Notes: a model not told the origin generated them from the sequence alone. Shown: positions 1 through 5,468, numbered from the stretch's first letter. The stretch: 6,530 nt of DNA from Nocardia sp. (GCA_017354515.1 JAFMQT010000269.1:1-6530); one strand, 5' to 3'. Translations and numbers: made by a program.

Positions 1-1224
1 CCACAGCAGCCCCGCATACCCGGTGACGGTGAACCACGCGAAGACGAGCGCGGCCGTCACCGCGACCCCCGGGCCGATCTCACCGAACGAACCGACCTCA
101 CCGCCCGCGAACAGCCCCGAAACCGCGAGCGCCAGCGCGGACAGCGCCGCGGAGAACAGCGTCGCCCAAGGCGCCCTCGCCACATCTGCGGATTCGCGGG
201 CGCACCGCAGACCGCCGCGCACCCCGACCACGGCCGGAATCACCAGCAGCGCCGGCCACCACCCCGCTGCCGGCCCGCCGGGAACGGCGGCCAGTATCGG
301 AACCGCCGGCACCGGCGCACCGGTCACCGAGAACACGCTCAACGCACCCACACCGATGTGCACATCCGCCCCGAGCAGCACGCTCGACGCCGCGACGGCC
401 ACATTCGGCAGATAGAGCAGCGATAGCACGGTGAGGCCGAGCCGGCCCGCGAAACCGCCTGCGGCCGAATAGATATCGCCGAGCACCGACCAGTGCAGCA
501 CCAGCGACACCAGCACCACCGCGGCGGCGGCGGCCAGCAGCCGCCACAGTGAGCCGACGGCGATTCTGGCGCCGGAGTAAACCCAGTCGGGCAGACCCGA
601 GGCGATCAGATCGCGCATCGGATTGCGGCGGGTGGCGATTCCGGTGATCGCGGCGACCAGATGCAGCGCGCCCACCGTGCAGAACGCGCTCAGGCTACTG
701 GGGGCCTGGACCGGGACCGTCACCGCGGCATCCTGGACGACCGCCAGACAGATTGCGGTGATCAGCAGCGGCCCGATGACCGCGGCGCCGACGATCCAGC
801 CCAGATCGGCTCGCGAGGCCTGCGGGGAGACCGCATGTGCGCAATCACGCATGGTCAACCACAGCACCGCGACGGTCGGGACCAACGGGAGCAGGGCCAG
901 GGAGGTACTGCTGACCACCACCGGGACCTGGTGAATCGCGAACCAGCCCACCGCGATCGCACCGGAGGCGCCCGTCAGCGCACTGTGCGTGGTGAGCAGC
1001 GTGATCAGTACGGCCGCGGCCAGCACGAGCATCGCGCACGCCGAACTCCTGGCCGCGATGATCAGCAGGACCCGGGCGCGTTCGGGGCTCAGCGACCCGA
1101 AGACCGGATCCTCGCCGCCGACCCCGGCCGCGGCACCGCCCTCCGAATTCGACCGCGCCCGAGCCGATCTCACACCCGCTCGCTGTTCGCGCAGGCCGGC
1201 CCATCGGTCCAGTGCGGACTTCAT
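1..1224 (-). CDS. DUF6350 family multi-pass membrane protein (C-terminus beyond window)
   Basis: The minus-strand frame starting at ATG 1222-1224 is open for 408 codons to the window edge; no stop is seen. The start follows a GAGGT ribosome binding site. Residues 1-50 are hydrophilic and Arg-rich (probably cytoplasmic). After that come about nine or ten hydrophobic segments, roughly at 55-78, 100-124, 141-165, 178-198, 222-245, 262-284, 300-315, 322-336, 352-374 and 384-406. Recognisable DUF6350 signatures are the HQVPVVVSSTSLALLPLVPT stretch (98-117), YLPNVAVAASSVLLG (271-285) and the Pro-rich GAPVPAVPILAAVPGG (302-317). I recognise the family by these motifs and by its place beside the DUF5336 gene, as with Rv0955 next to Rv0954 in M. 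tuberculosis. The recalled Rv0955 length of about 455 residues suggests that only a few dozen residues are missing. The molecular function is unknown; it is an integral cytoplasmic-membrane protein. A terminator-like hairpin separates it from the upstream gene, so it probably has its own promoter. Confidence 0.9.
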   Translation of the reverse strand, partial: MKSALDRWAGLREQRAGVRSARARSNSEGGAAAGVGGEDPVFGSLSPERARVLLIIAARSSACAMLVLAAAVLITLLTTHSALTGASGAIAVGWFAIHQVPVVVSSTSLALLPLVPTVAVLWLTMRDCAHAVSPQASRADLGWIVGAAVIGPLLITAICLAVVQDAAVTVPVQAPSSLSAFCTVGALHLVAAITGIATRRNPMRDLIASGLPDWVYSGARIAVGSLWRLLAAAAAVVLVSLVLHWSVLGDIYSAAGGFAGRLGLTVLSLLYLPNVAVAASSVLLGADVHIGVGALSVFSVTGAPVPAVPILAAVPGGPAAGWWPALLVIPAVVGVRGGLRCARESADVARAPWATLFSAALSALALAVSGLFAGGEVGSFGEIGPGVAVTAALVFAWFTVTGYAGLLW

Positions 1225-1230
1225 ACAACT

Positions 1231-1235
1231 ACCTC
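1231..1235 (-). promoter_or_regulatory. Ribosome binding site of the DUF6350 gene
   Basis: The minus strand reads GAGGT here, with six bases between it and the ATG at 1222-1224. It fixes this start over the TTG four bases further upstream, which belongs to another frame. Confidence 0.65.
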
Positions 1236-1273
1236 GCGGATCCTGATTCACTCATCCTCGACGCTCACCCGGG

Positions 1274-1291
1274 GCGGGCACTACCGCCCGC
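1274..1291. repeat. Small GC-rich inverted repeat upstream of the DUF6350 gene
   Basis: GCGGGC (1274-1279) and GCCCGC (1286-1291) form a perfect 6-bp stem with a 6-base loop. It lies about 50 bases upstream of the DUF6350 start, in the leader or promoter region. It may be an operator or a leader hairpin, but short GC palindromes are common in DNA of this composition. I found no convincing -35/-10 pair in 1236-1341. Confidence 0.25.
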
Positions 1292-1331
1292 ACGGCACCG
1301 GACGTACACCACGACAATTCAGGGTGTCAGC

Positions 1332-1383
1332 TGAAAACAACTCGGCGAGTCAGGCGCGCCGCACCGGGCGCCCGACTCGCCGA
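1332..1383 (-). terminator. Rho-independent-type terminator after the DUF5336 gene
   Basis: A 10-bp perfect stem (TCGGCGAGTC at 1342-1351 with GACTCGCCGA at 1374-1383) continues, after one mismatch, for five more pairs (1353-1357 with 1368-1372) and closes on a 10-base loop. On the minus strand the stem is followed by the T-rich stretch TTGTTTTC (about 1333-1340). It begins 18 bases after the DUF5336 stop codon. It would end that transcript before the DUF6350 gene, although read-through is possible. Confidence 0.75.
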
Positions 1384-1401
1384 ATCTGTCCGCAGCGGGA
1401 A

Positions 1402-2529
1402 CTACTTCTTATCGTCCTCGGGCCGATAGGCCTTGGTGGCATCGGCCGCGGGGTTACCGGTCTGCTCCGAGCCGAACGGCGACGTCCCGCCGGCCTGACC
1501 GCCCTGACCGGGCTGCTGACCGAAGTTCGGTGCGCCGTAGGGCTGCTGCGTTGCCGCGGGGCTACCGATGTGCTGGGTCGCGGCGTCGTCGCCGCCGGAC
1601 TGCGCGGGCTGGCCGTACGGCGACTGCTGCGCACCCGGGGCGGCCTGGCCGCCGGCAGCGCCATAAGCCTGTTGCTGACCGTAGGCCTGCGGCTGGCCCG
1701 GCTGGCCCGGCTGGCCGTAGGGCGAAGGCTGCTGACCGTACTGACCCTGGGCGTACCCCTGCTGCTGACCGTACTGCCCGTACGGCGACTGCTGCGGGTA
1801 GCCGGGATGCGATTGCTGGCCGGCCGCCTGTCCCTGCTGCACCTGGCCGGGCTGGGACTGGCCGTACTGGTGTCCGTACTGGCCGTAGCCGCCCTGCTGA
1901 CCCTGGGCGTAGCCCTGCTGCGGGTAGCCACCGGTTCCACCGAATCCGGCACTGGCGGCAGGCTTCTTCGGCTTGGGGGCGGGCTGCGAGAGCACACCGG
2001 TCTCGAACAGCAGGGCGGCCACGGCGGCGGCACTCTGCACCAGCGCCAGGAACAGCACGACCCACGCACCCCACCCCAGGGAGACGTTGTCGCCGAGGGC
2101 GAACGACTGGAACAACAGCGCGATGAAACCGGTCAACGACGCGGCCGCCGCGGCCCCGGTCCAGGACTTCTCATTCTTCGGAAGCAGCCCCAACGCCGCG
2201 AAGATGCCGCCCAGCAGCAGGAAGGCCAGCAGCGAGGCGAGCCTGGACTCGAAGAAGCTGGCGTCCGCCGATACCGAGACGCCGAGGCCGGCGCTGCTCT
2301 TCAGCGACGCGTAGGTGGTGAATCCGAGCAGGAAGTTGATGATGCCGAGCGCGGTGGTACCGGCGGTCAGATAAAACGGCAGTCCCTTGCTCCCCGCGGC
2401 CGAACTCCCCGAACCGGCGCCGGAACTACCTGCCGGCTGCTGGCCGAAGCTGGACGCCGACGAGGGCGCGGGCGAAGACGAGGGCGGCGTGGGCGCGTTG
2501 TACCCGGATCCCCCGGTCGGGTAGGACAT
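1402..2529 (-). CDS. DUF5336 (34 kDa antigen-like) membrane protein with Q/Y-rich tail
   Basis: The gene encodes 375 residues. Residues 1-48 are a Pro/Ser/Gly-rich, probably cytoplasmic leader. Four hydrophobic segments follow (about 50-72, 94-117, 124-146 and 151-176). The long tail from about 190 has almost only Gln, Gly, Tyr, Pro, Ala and Ser, with repeated YGQ, GYAQGQ and SPYGQ units, and ends in a charged EDDKK. This four-helix core plus low-complexity tail is the DUF5336 architecture of Rv0954 and the mycobacterial 34 kDa antigen; I recall Rv0954 being linked to the cell-division complex, which I cannot verify here. The ATG at 2527-2529 is preferred because AGGAG lies eight bases upstream. 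An in-frame ATG nine codons earlier (2556) has its nearest SD-like GGAGGT about 17 bases away. The gene has a probable promoter of its own and a terminator-like hairpin after it, so it appears to be monocistronic. Its biochemical function is unknown. Confidence 0.92.
   Translation of the reverse strand: MSYPTGGSGYNAPTPPSSSPAPSSASSFGQQPAGSSGAGSGSSAAGSKGLPFYLTAGTTALGIINFLLGFTTYASLKSSAGLGVSVSADASFFESRLASLLAFLLLGGIFAALGLLPKNEKSWTGAAAAASLTGFIALLFQSFALGDNVSLGWGAWVVLFLALVQSAAAVAALLFETGVLSQPAPKPKKPAASAGFGGTGGYPQQGYAQGQQGGYGQYGHQYGQSQPGQVQQGQAAGQQSHPGYPQQSPYGQYGQQQGYAQGQYGQQPSPYGQPGQPGQPQAYGQQQAYGAAGGQAAPGAQQSPYGQPAQSGGDDAATQHIGSPAATQQPYGAPNFGQQPGQGGQAGGTSPFGSEQTGNPAADATKAYRPEDDKK
1597..1935 (-). repeat. 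Low-complexity coding repeats for the YGQ-type tail
   Basis: This part of the DUF5336 gene is built from degenerate repeats of Gln, Tyr, Gly and Pro codons. Exact longer copies exist: CTGACCCTGGGCGTA at 1741-1755 and 1897-1911 (encoding the YAQGQ unit), and CTGCTGCGGGTAGCC at 1789-1803 and 1915-1929. Such repeats can expand or contract by slippage or recombination, so tail length may vary between strains and may be misassembled from short reads. Confidence 0.8.
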
Positions 2530-2537
2530 GTGGTTGT

Positions 2538-2542
2538 CTCCT
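2538..2542 (-). promoter_or_regulatory. Ribosome binding site of the DUF5336 gene
   Basis: AGGAG on the minus strand, eight bases before the ATG at 2527-2529. It decides the start in favour of this codon over the in-frame ATG at 2554-2556. Confidence 0.7.
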
Positions 2543-2580
2543 ATCGAGTCCGTCATCGGCTTTCAGACTGAGTACCTCCG

Positions 2581-2609
2581 ACGCTACTGCACCAGCGCGT
2601 GCCGGTCAC
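2581..2609 (-). promoter_or_regulatory. Probable promoter of the DUF5336 gene
   Basis: On the minus strand GTGACC (2604-2609, -35-like) is separated by 17 bases from TAGCGT (2581-2586, -10-like, fitting TANNNT). Transcription would begin near 2574, giving a leader of about 45 bases before the ATG. The assignment rests on hexamers and spacing only. Confidence 0.4.
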
Positions 2610-2693
2610 GGCCACGACACCGGACAGGGCAACCTCGGCGAGCACACAGTGAACCCGATACCCGCTTCGATCGTGTTCCCAGCGCTGACGATC

Positions 2694-2699
2694 GGAGGT
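2694..2699 (+). promoter_or_regulatory. Strong SD-like GGAGGT before a short ORF
   Basis: GGAGGT lies five bases upstream of the ATG at 2705-2707. This is a near-ideal Shine-Dalgarno sequence in an otherwise empty stretch, and it is the main reason for proposing the short ORF that follows. Confidence 0.5.
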
Positions 2700-2704
2700 A
2701 TGGC

Positions 2705-2776
2705 ATGAACATTTCGGAAATATTCTGCATGGCGGTCCGGACACTGGGGCTGTGTCACCTGTTCCCGGCACCGTGA
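2705..2776 (+). CDS. Possible 23-residue peptide gene
   Basis: ATG to TGA encodes MNISEIFCMAVRTLGLCHL followed by FPAP. The supports are the strong GGAGGT five bases before the ATG, its place in a gap otherwise without genes, and a hairpin starting 19 bases after the stop that could serve as its terminator. The peptide has two Cys (8 and 17), one His, a hydrophobic middle and a Pro-containing end. It has no signal peptide or recognisable motif, and I do not recognise a family. It is divergent from the DUF5336 gene and convergent with sucCD. I found no clear plus-strand promoter upstream. It could be a small peptide gene, a leader ORF of a transcript ending at the hairpin, or chance. Nothing is encoded downstream on the same strand within the window, which argues against ordinary attenuation. 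Confidence 0.35.
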   Translation: MNISEIFCMAVRTLGLCHLFPAP

Positions 2777-2794
2777 GGCGTCCCGGACGAATGA

Positions 2795-2831
2795 CGAAGG
2801 CCGCCTTGTCATGACGACGAGGCGGCCTTCG
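2795..2831. terminator. Bidirectional hairpin terminator after sucD
   Basis: CGAAGGCCGCCT (2795-2806) and AGGCGGCCTTCG (2820-2831) form a perfect 12-bp GC-rich stem with a 13-base loop that contains the palindrome GTCATGAC. It begins 14 bases after the sucD stop and would end the sucC-sucD transcript. Read on the other strand it lies 19 bases after the short ORF at 2705-2776. Neither side has a real T-tract, which is common for actinobacterial terminators. Confidence 0.75.
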
Positions 2832-2844
2832 CAAACCGGAACGA

Positions 2845-3771
2845 TCAGGCGGTGATGGACGCCTTCTCCAGGATCTCGCGTGCCAGTGCGGCGGTCTCGG
2901 ACGGGGTCTTGCCGACCTTCACCCCGGCGGCCTCCAGGGCCTCCTTCTTGGCGGCGGCGGTACCCGAGGAACCGGAGACGATGGCGCCGGCGTGGCCCAT
3001 GGTCTTGCCTTCCGGCGCGGTGAAGCCCGCGACGTAGCCGACGACCGGTTTGGTCACGTTCTCCTTGATGTACGCGGCCGCGCGTTCCTCGGCGTCGCCA
3101 CCGATCTCACCGATCATCACGATCAGCTTGGTCTCCGGATCCTTCTCGAACGCCTCGATGGCGTCGATGTGGGTGGTGCCGATGACCGGGTCACCGCCGA
3201 TGCCGATGGAGGTCGAGAAGCCGAAATCACGCAGCTCGAACATCATCTGGTAGGTCAGCGTGCCGGACTTGGAGACCAGGCCGACCGGGCCCTTGCCGGT
3301 GATGTTGGCCGGGGTGATGCCGACCAGCGACTCGCCCGGGGTGATGATGCCGGGGCAGTTCGGCCCGATGATCCGGGTTTTCGGACCCTTCGCTCCCCCT
3401 TTTTCCAAGTTGTAGGCCCACGCGTAGGCGGTGTCCTGCACCGGGATGCCCTCGGTGATGACCACCAGCAACGGGATCTCCGCGTCGATGGCCTCGATGA
3501 TGGCGTCCTTGGCGAACTTCGGCGGAACGAAGGCGATCGACACGTCGGCGCCGGTCTCCTTGATGGCCTCGGCGACGCCGCCGAACACCGGCAGCTCGAC
3601 TGCGGAGCCATCCTTGGTGGTGTGCGAGACCGTGGTACCGGCCTTGCGGGCGTTCACGCCGCCGACGACCTGGGTGCCGGCCTTCAGCATCAGCGCGGTG
3701 TGCTTGGTGCCCTCACCGCCGGTGATGCCCTGGACGATGACCTTGGAGTCCTTGTTCAGGAAGATAGACAT
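2845..3771 (-). CDS. sucD: Succinyl-CoA ligase, alpha subunit
   Basis: SucD (308 residues) forms the catalytic complex with SucC. It interconverts succinyl-CoA, ADP (or GDP) and phosphate with succinate, CoA and ATP (or GTP) in the TCA cycle, in the cytoplasm. An N-terminal CoA-binding Rossmann domain carries QGITGGEGTKH (14-24). The ligase domain has GPNCPG (136-141), SKSGTLTYQ (167-175) and the loop GKTMGHAGAIVSG, whose His260 is the phosphohistidine of the family. The length is normal (about 290-303 in relatives). One oddity is the KGGAKGPK stretch at 124-131, which seems about four residues longer than my recollection of the M. tuberculosis protein. The gene starts 14 bases after the sucC stop. 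The SD-like AAGGA overlaps that stop codon, so the two are very likely co-transcribed and translationally linked. A strong hairpin follows the gene. Confidence 0.98.
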   Translation of the reverse strand: MSIFLNKDSKVIVQGITGGEGTKHTALMLKAGTQVVGGVNARKAGTTVSHTTKDGSAVELPVFGGVAEAIKETGADVSIAFVPPKFAKDAIIEAIDAEIPLLVVITEGIPVQDTAYAWAYNLEKGGAKGPKTRIIGPNCPGIITPGESLVGITPANITGKGPVGLVSKSGTLTYQMMFELRDFGFSTSIGIGGDPVIGTTHIDAIEAFEKDPETKLIVMIGEIGGDAEERAAAYIKENVTKPVVGYVAGFTAPEGKTMGHAGAIVSGSSGTAAAKKEALEAAGVKVGKTPSETAALAREILEKASITA

Positions 3772-3785
3772 TTTTCGTTTCGTCC

Positions 3786-4967
3786 TTACTTGGCGGTGCC
3801 GTTGGAGGAAGCTGCCAGTTCGGCGGCCTTGTCGGCGCCTTCGTCCATGGTCTGAGCGAGAGTCACCAGCGGGTGGTTGGCGTCGGCGAGGATCTTGCGG
3901 CCCTCGTCTACACGGTTGCCGTCGAGACGCACGACCAGCGGCTTATTGGCCTCCGACCCCAGGATCTCCAGGGCCTTGACGATGCCGTTGGCGACCGCGT
4001 CGCAGGCGGTGATGCCGCCGAACACGTTCACGAACACACTCTGGACCTGCGCGTCACCCAGGATGACGTCGAGACCGTTGGCCATCACCTCGGCCGAGGC
4101 GCCGCCGCCGATGTCGAGGAAGTTGGCGGGCTTGACGCCCTGGTGGTTCTCACCGGCGTAGGCGACGACGTCCAGGGTCGACATGACCAGTCCGGCGCCG
4201 TTGCCGATGATGCCGACCTCGCCGTCGAGCTTGACGTAGTTGAGATCGTTCTCCTTGGCCTTCAGCTCGAGCGGATCGGTGGCTTCCTTGTCCGCGAACT
4301 CGGCGTGATCGGTGTGCCGGAAGTCGGCGTTCTCGTCCAGGGTGACCTTGCCGTCCAGCGCCAGGATCTCGTCCCCGGGCGTGCGAACCAGCGGGTTGAC
4401 CTCGACCAGGGTGGCGTCCTCGTTGACGAACACCTCCCACAGCTTCTGGATGGTGACCGCGGCGGCGTCCAGCACCTCGGCGGGCAGGTGGCCCTGCTCG
4501 GCGATCGAGCGCGCGAAGGCCAGGTCCACACCCTTGACCGCGTCGACCGGAACCTTTGCCAGGCGGTCGGGCTTGGTGGCGGCCACCTCTTCGATCTCCA
4601 TACCGCCCTCGACCGAGCACATGGCCAGGTAGGTGCGGTTCGAGCGGTCGAGCAGGAAGGAGATGTAGTACTCCTCCGCGATGTCCTTGGCCTCGGCGAC
4701 CAGGATCTTCTTGGTGATGTGACCCTTGATGTCCAGGCCCAGGATGTTGGAGGCGTGGTTGAAGGCGTCGTCCGGGGTCTCGGCGTACTTCACACCACCG
4801 GCCTTACCGCGGCCACCGACCTTGACCTGCGATTTGATCATCACAGGCTTGCCGATTTCGGTCGCGATGGCACGGGCATCCTCGGCCGAGTCCGTGACGC
4901 GGCCCTCCGACGAAGGCACTCCGTGCTTTACGAAGAGTTCCTTCGCCTGATATTCGAAGAGATCCAT
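3786..4967 (-). CDS. sucC: Succinyl-CoA ligase, beta subunit
   Basis: SucC (393 residues) is the ADP-forming-type beta subunit that binds the nucleotide and, together with SucD, completes substrate-level phosphorylation in the TCA cycle. It begins with the canonical MDLFEYQAKELF. The ATP-grasp domain shows the glycine-rich loop GGRGKAGGV (51-59), EVNPL (189-193) and DGK (205-207). The C-terminal ligase domain shows GNGAGL (255-260), NFLDIGGGA (282-290) and NVFGGIT (314-320). The length is close to the usual 387-388. The ATG at 4965-4967 is chosen because the family begins there; the frame can be extended 11 codons to a TTG at 5000, but those residues (MSPQRRRDGEY) are not family-like. The ribosome binding site is only fair (GGTGAG, three bases from the ATG). 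It is the first gene of the sucC-sucD operon, driven from the divergent region to its right, which contains CRP-type operator sequences. Confidence 0.98.
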   Translation of the reverse strand: MDLFEYQAKELFVKHGVPSSEGRVTDSAEDARAIATEIGKPVMIKSQVKVGGRGKAGGVKYAETPDDAFNHASNILGLDIKGHITKKILVAEAKDIAEEYYISFLLDRSNRTYLAMCSVEGGMEIEEVAATKPDRLAKVPVDAVKGVDLAFARSIAEQGHLPAEVLDAAAVTIQKLWEVFVNEDATLVEVNPLVRTPGDEILALDGKVTLDENADFRHTDHAEFADKEATDPLELKAKENDLNYVKLDGEVGIIGNGAGLVMSTLDVVAYAGENHQGVKPANFLDIGGGASAEVMANGLDVILGDAQVQSVFVNVFGGITACDAVANGIVKALEILGSEANKPLVVRLDGNRVDEGRKILADANHPLVTLAQTMDEGADKAAELAASSNGTAK

Positions 4968-4993
4968 GTACTCACCGTCTCGTCTGCGTTGTG

Positions 4994-5013
4994 GTGACAA
5001 CGACTTTGTTCAC
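4994..5013. repeat. Imperfect inverted repeat in the sucC leader
   Basis: GTGACAA (4994-5000) and TTGTTCAC (5006-5013) are inverted copies with a one-base bulge and a 5-base centre, lying 27-46 bases upstream of the sucC ATG. The element may be an operator or a leader hairpin. Confidence 0.35.
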
Positions 5014-5042
5014 GGCCCGTCGTCGGAAGCGGGTCGAGTCGG

Positions 5043-5071
5043 ACTCTAAATCAGTTCGATGAGGCCTAAAT
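5043..5071 (-). promoter_or_regulatory. Candidate sucC promoter
   Basis: On the minus strand TAGAGT (5043-5048) fits the actinobacterial -10 pattern TANNNT. The -35 position, 16-17 bases upstream (about 5065-5071), reads TTTAGG or ATTTAG and is poor. A weak -35 fits an activator-dependent promoter. Transcription would start near 5036 and leave a leader of about 69 bases. The CRP-like site at 5089-5104 would then be centred about 60 bases upstream of the start. Confidence 0.3.
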
Positions 5072-5074
5072 CAG
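5046..5074. repeat. Direct repeat CTAAATCAG, 20-bp period
   Basis: Exact copies of CTAAATCAG at 5046-5054 and 5066-5074 begin 20 bp apart, about two helical turns. They cover the proposed -10 and -35 of sucC. The arrangement suggests a protein binding two adjacent sites on the same DNA face, but no regulator can be named. Confidence 0.4.
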
Positions 5075-5088
5075 CCGCATACAGCCTA

Positions 5089-5104
5089 TGTGGCGCGTAT
5101 CACC
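5089..5104. promoter_or_regulatory. CRP-family operator-like site, sucC-proximal
   Basis: TGTGGCGCGTATCACC matches TGTGA-N6-TCACA at eight of ten defined positions. It is the closest of three such sites to sucC, and it sits where a class I activator would sit relative to the candidate sucC promoter. Confidence 0.4.
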
Positions 5105-5274
5105 GGACCGCAGCCGACCCTGCTGAAATGGCTGGCCAGGCTACTGGTGAGTAGCTTCTGATGCGCGGGCAGGTGGGACGAAGGAAGGCCGGAATCAGCC
5201 ACCGATTACTACGCGATGTAGTTGCGGCAATCGGCAAGGCGAATGATCAATCGGCCGCACCGCAGCAGCCGGAA
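5105..5274. other. Central part of the sucC/peptidase divergent region, no gene seen
   Basis: No convincing coding frame is present on either strand; the only open frames lack ribosome binding sites and have no family features. Minor structure includes an inverted repeat GCTACT/AGTAGC (5140-5155), another ACTAC/GTAGT (5208-5222), and an exact 8-bp direct repeat CAATCGGC at 5228-5235 and 5248-5255, again with a 20-bp period. None can be assigned a role. Confidence 0.5.
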
Positions 5275-5290
5275 TGTGACTGATATCACA
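5275..5290. promoter_or_regulatory. Perfect CRP/GlxR-family operator
   Basis: TGTGACTGATATCACA matches the CRP-family consensus TGTGA-N6-TCACA at all ten defined positions. In actinobacteria this consensus is bound by the cAMP-responsive regulators called Crp (Rv3676) in mycobacteria and GlxR in corynebacteria. It lies between divergent sucC and the M23 peptidase gene, so it could act on either. Confidence 0.75.
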
Positions 5291-5348
5291 CGGGTTGCGA
5301 CAGCCGCCCGTAGCGCTTGCTCGGTTGCAATCGTTTCGTTACCGTCAA

Positions 5349-5364
5349 TGCGGTTGATATCACA
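5349..5364. promoter_or_regulatory. Second CRP-like site, peptidase-proximal
   Basis: TGCGGTTGATATCACA shares 13 of 16 bases with the perfect site at 5275-5290. It has an intact TCACA half and a degenerate left half (three of five). Its start is exactly 74 bp from that of the first site, close to seven helical turns, so both would face the same side of the DNA. Confidence 0.5.
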
Positions 5365-5416
5365 GGCGGGTCACGAGACGATCAGGAATCACCCGGAAGC
5401 CCGGATATCGACAAGT

Positions 5417-5422
5417 TATACA
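5417..5422 (+). promoter_or_regulatory. Candidate -10 for the leader ORF and peptidase genes
   Basis: TATACA on the plus strand, in the context AAGTTATACAACC, is the best -10-like hexamer in this GC-rich region. There is no matching -35 at 16-18 bases (CGGAAG lies there), consistent with an activated promoter. A start near 5429 would put the CRP-like site at 5349-5364 about 72 bases upstream, and the first start codon (5469) about 40 bases downstream. Confidence 0.3.
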
Positions 5423-5453
5423 ACCGGATGAGTCCGCACCCGCGGTATCGATC

Positions 5454-5459
5454 AGGAGG
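5454..5459 (+). promoter_or_regulatory. Strong AGGAGG before the leader ORF
   Basis: AGGAGG, the strongest Shine-Dalgarno sequence in the window, lies nine bases before GTG 5469-5471. It lies 113 bases before the peptidase ATG, too far to serve that start directly. Confidence 0.6.
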
Positions 5460-5468
5460 ACGGCAAGC

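Noticed and set aside
98..547. A minus-strand Arg-rich frame of 149 codons inside the DUF6350 gene
   Set aside because: It is in a different frame from the membrane protein, which has clear hydrophobic segments and DUF6350 motifs.
2554..2556. Upstream in-frame ATG for the DUF5336 gene
   Set aside because: Its nearest SD-like sequence is about 17 bases away, and the extra residues (MTDSIGDNH) are not family-like. The ATG at 2527-2529 has AGGAG at eight bases.
661..2571. A plus-strand open frame of 636 codons antisense to DUF6350 and DUF5336
   Set aside because: It covers two well-supported minus-strand genes. Its product is an Arg/Gly/Leu-rich composition typical of an antisense frame in high-GC DNA, with no family features and no ribosome binding site.
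3873..4997. A plus-strand open frame of 374 codons antisense to sucC
   Set aside because: It mirrors the sucC codons (third-position GC bias on the other strand keeps the frame open) and shows no protein-family signature.
4998..5000. TTG start that would extend SucC by 11 residues
   Set aside because: SucC proteins almost universally begin MDLFEYQAKELF. The extension is basic, atypical and lies over a likely leader repeat.
5140..5157. GCTACT/AGTAGC hairpin followed by TTCTG
   Set aside because: The stem is short, the T-tract is weak and there is no gene upstream for it to terminate.
5320..5350. Possible MtrA-type box, GGTAACGAAACG on the minus strand
   Set aside because: It recalls motifs near actinobacterial wall-hydrolase genes, but the second GTAAC-like copy is degenerate (GCAAC) and the spacing does not fit the repeat I know.
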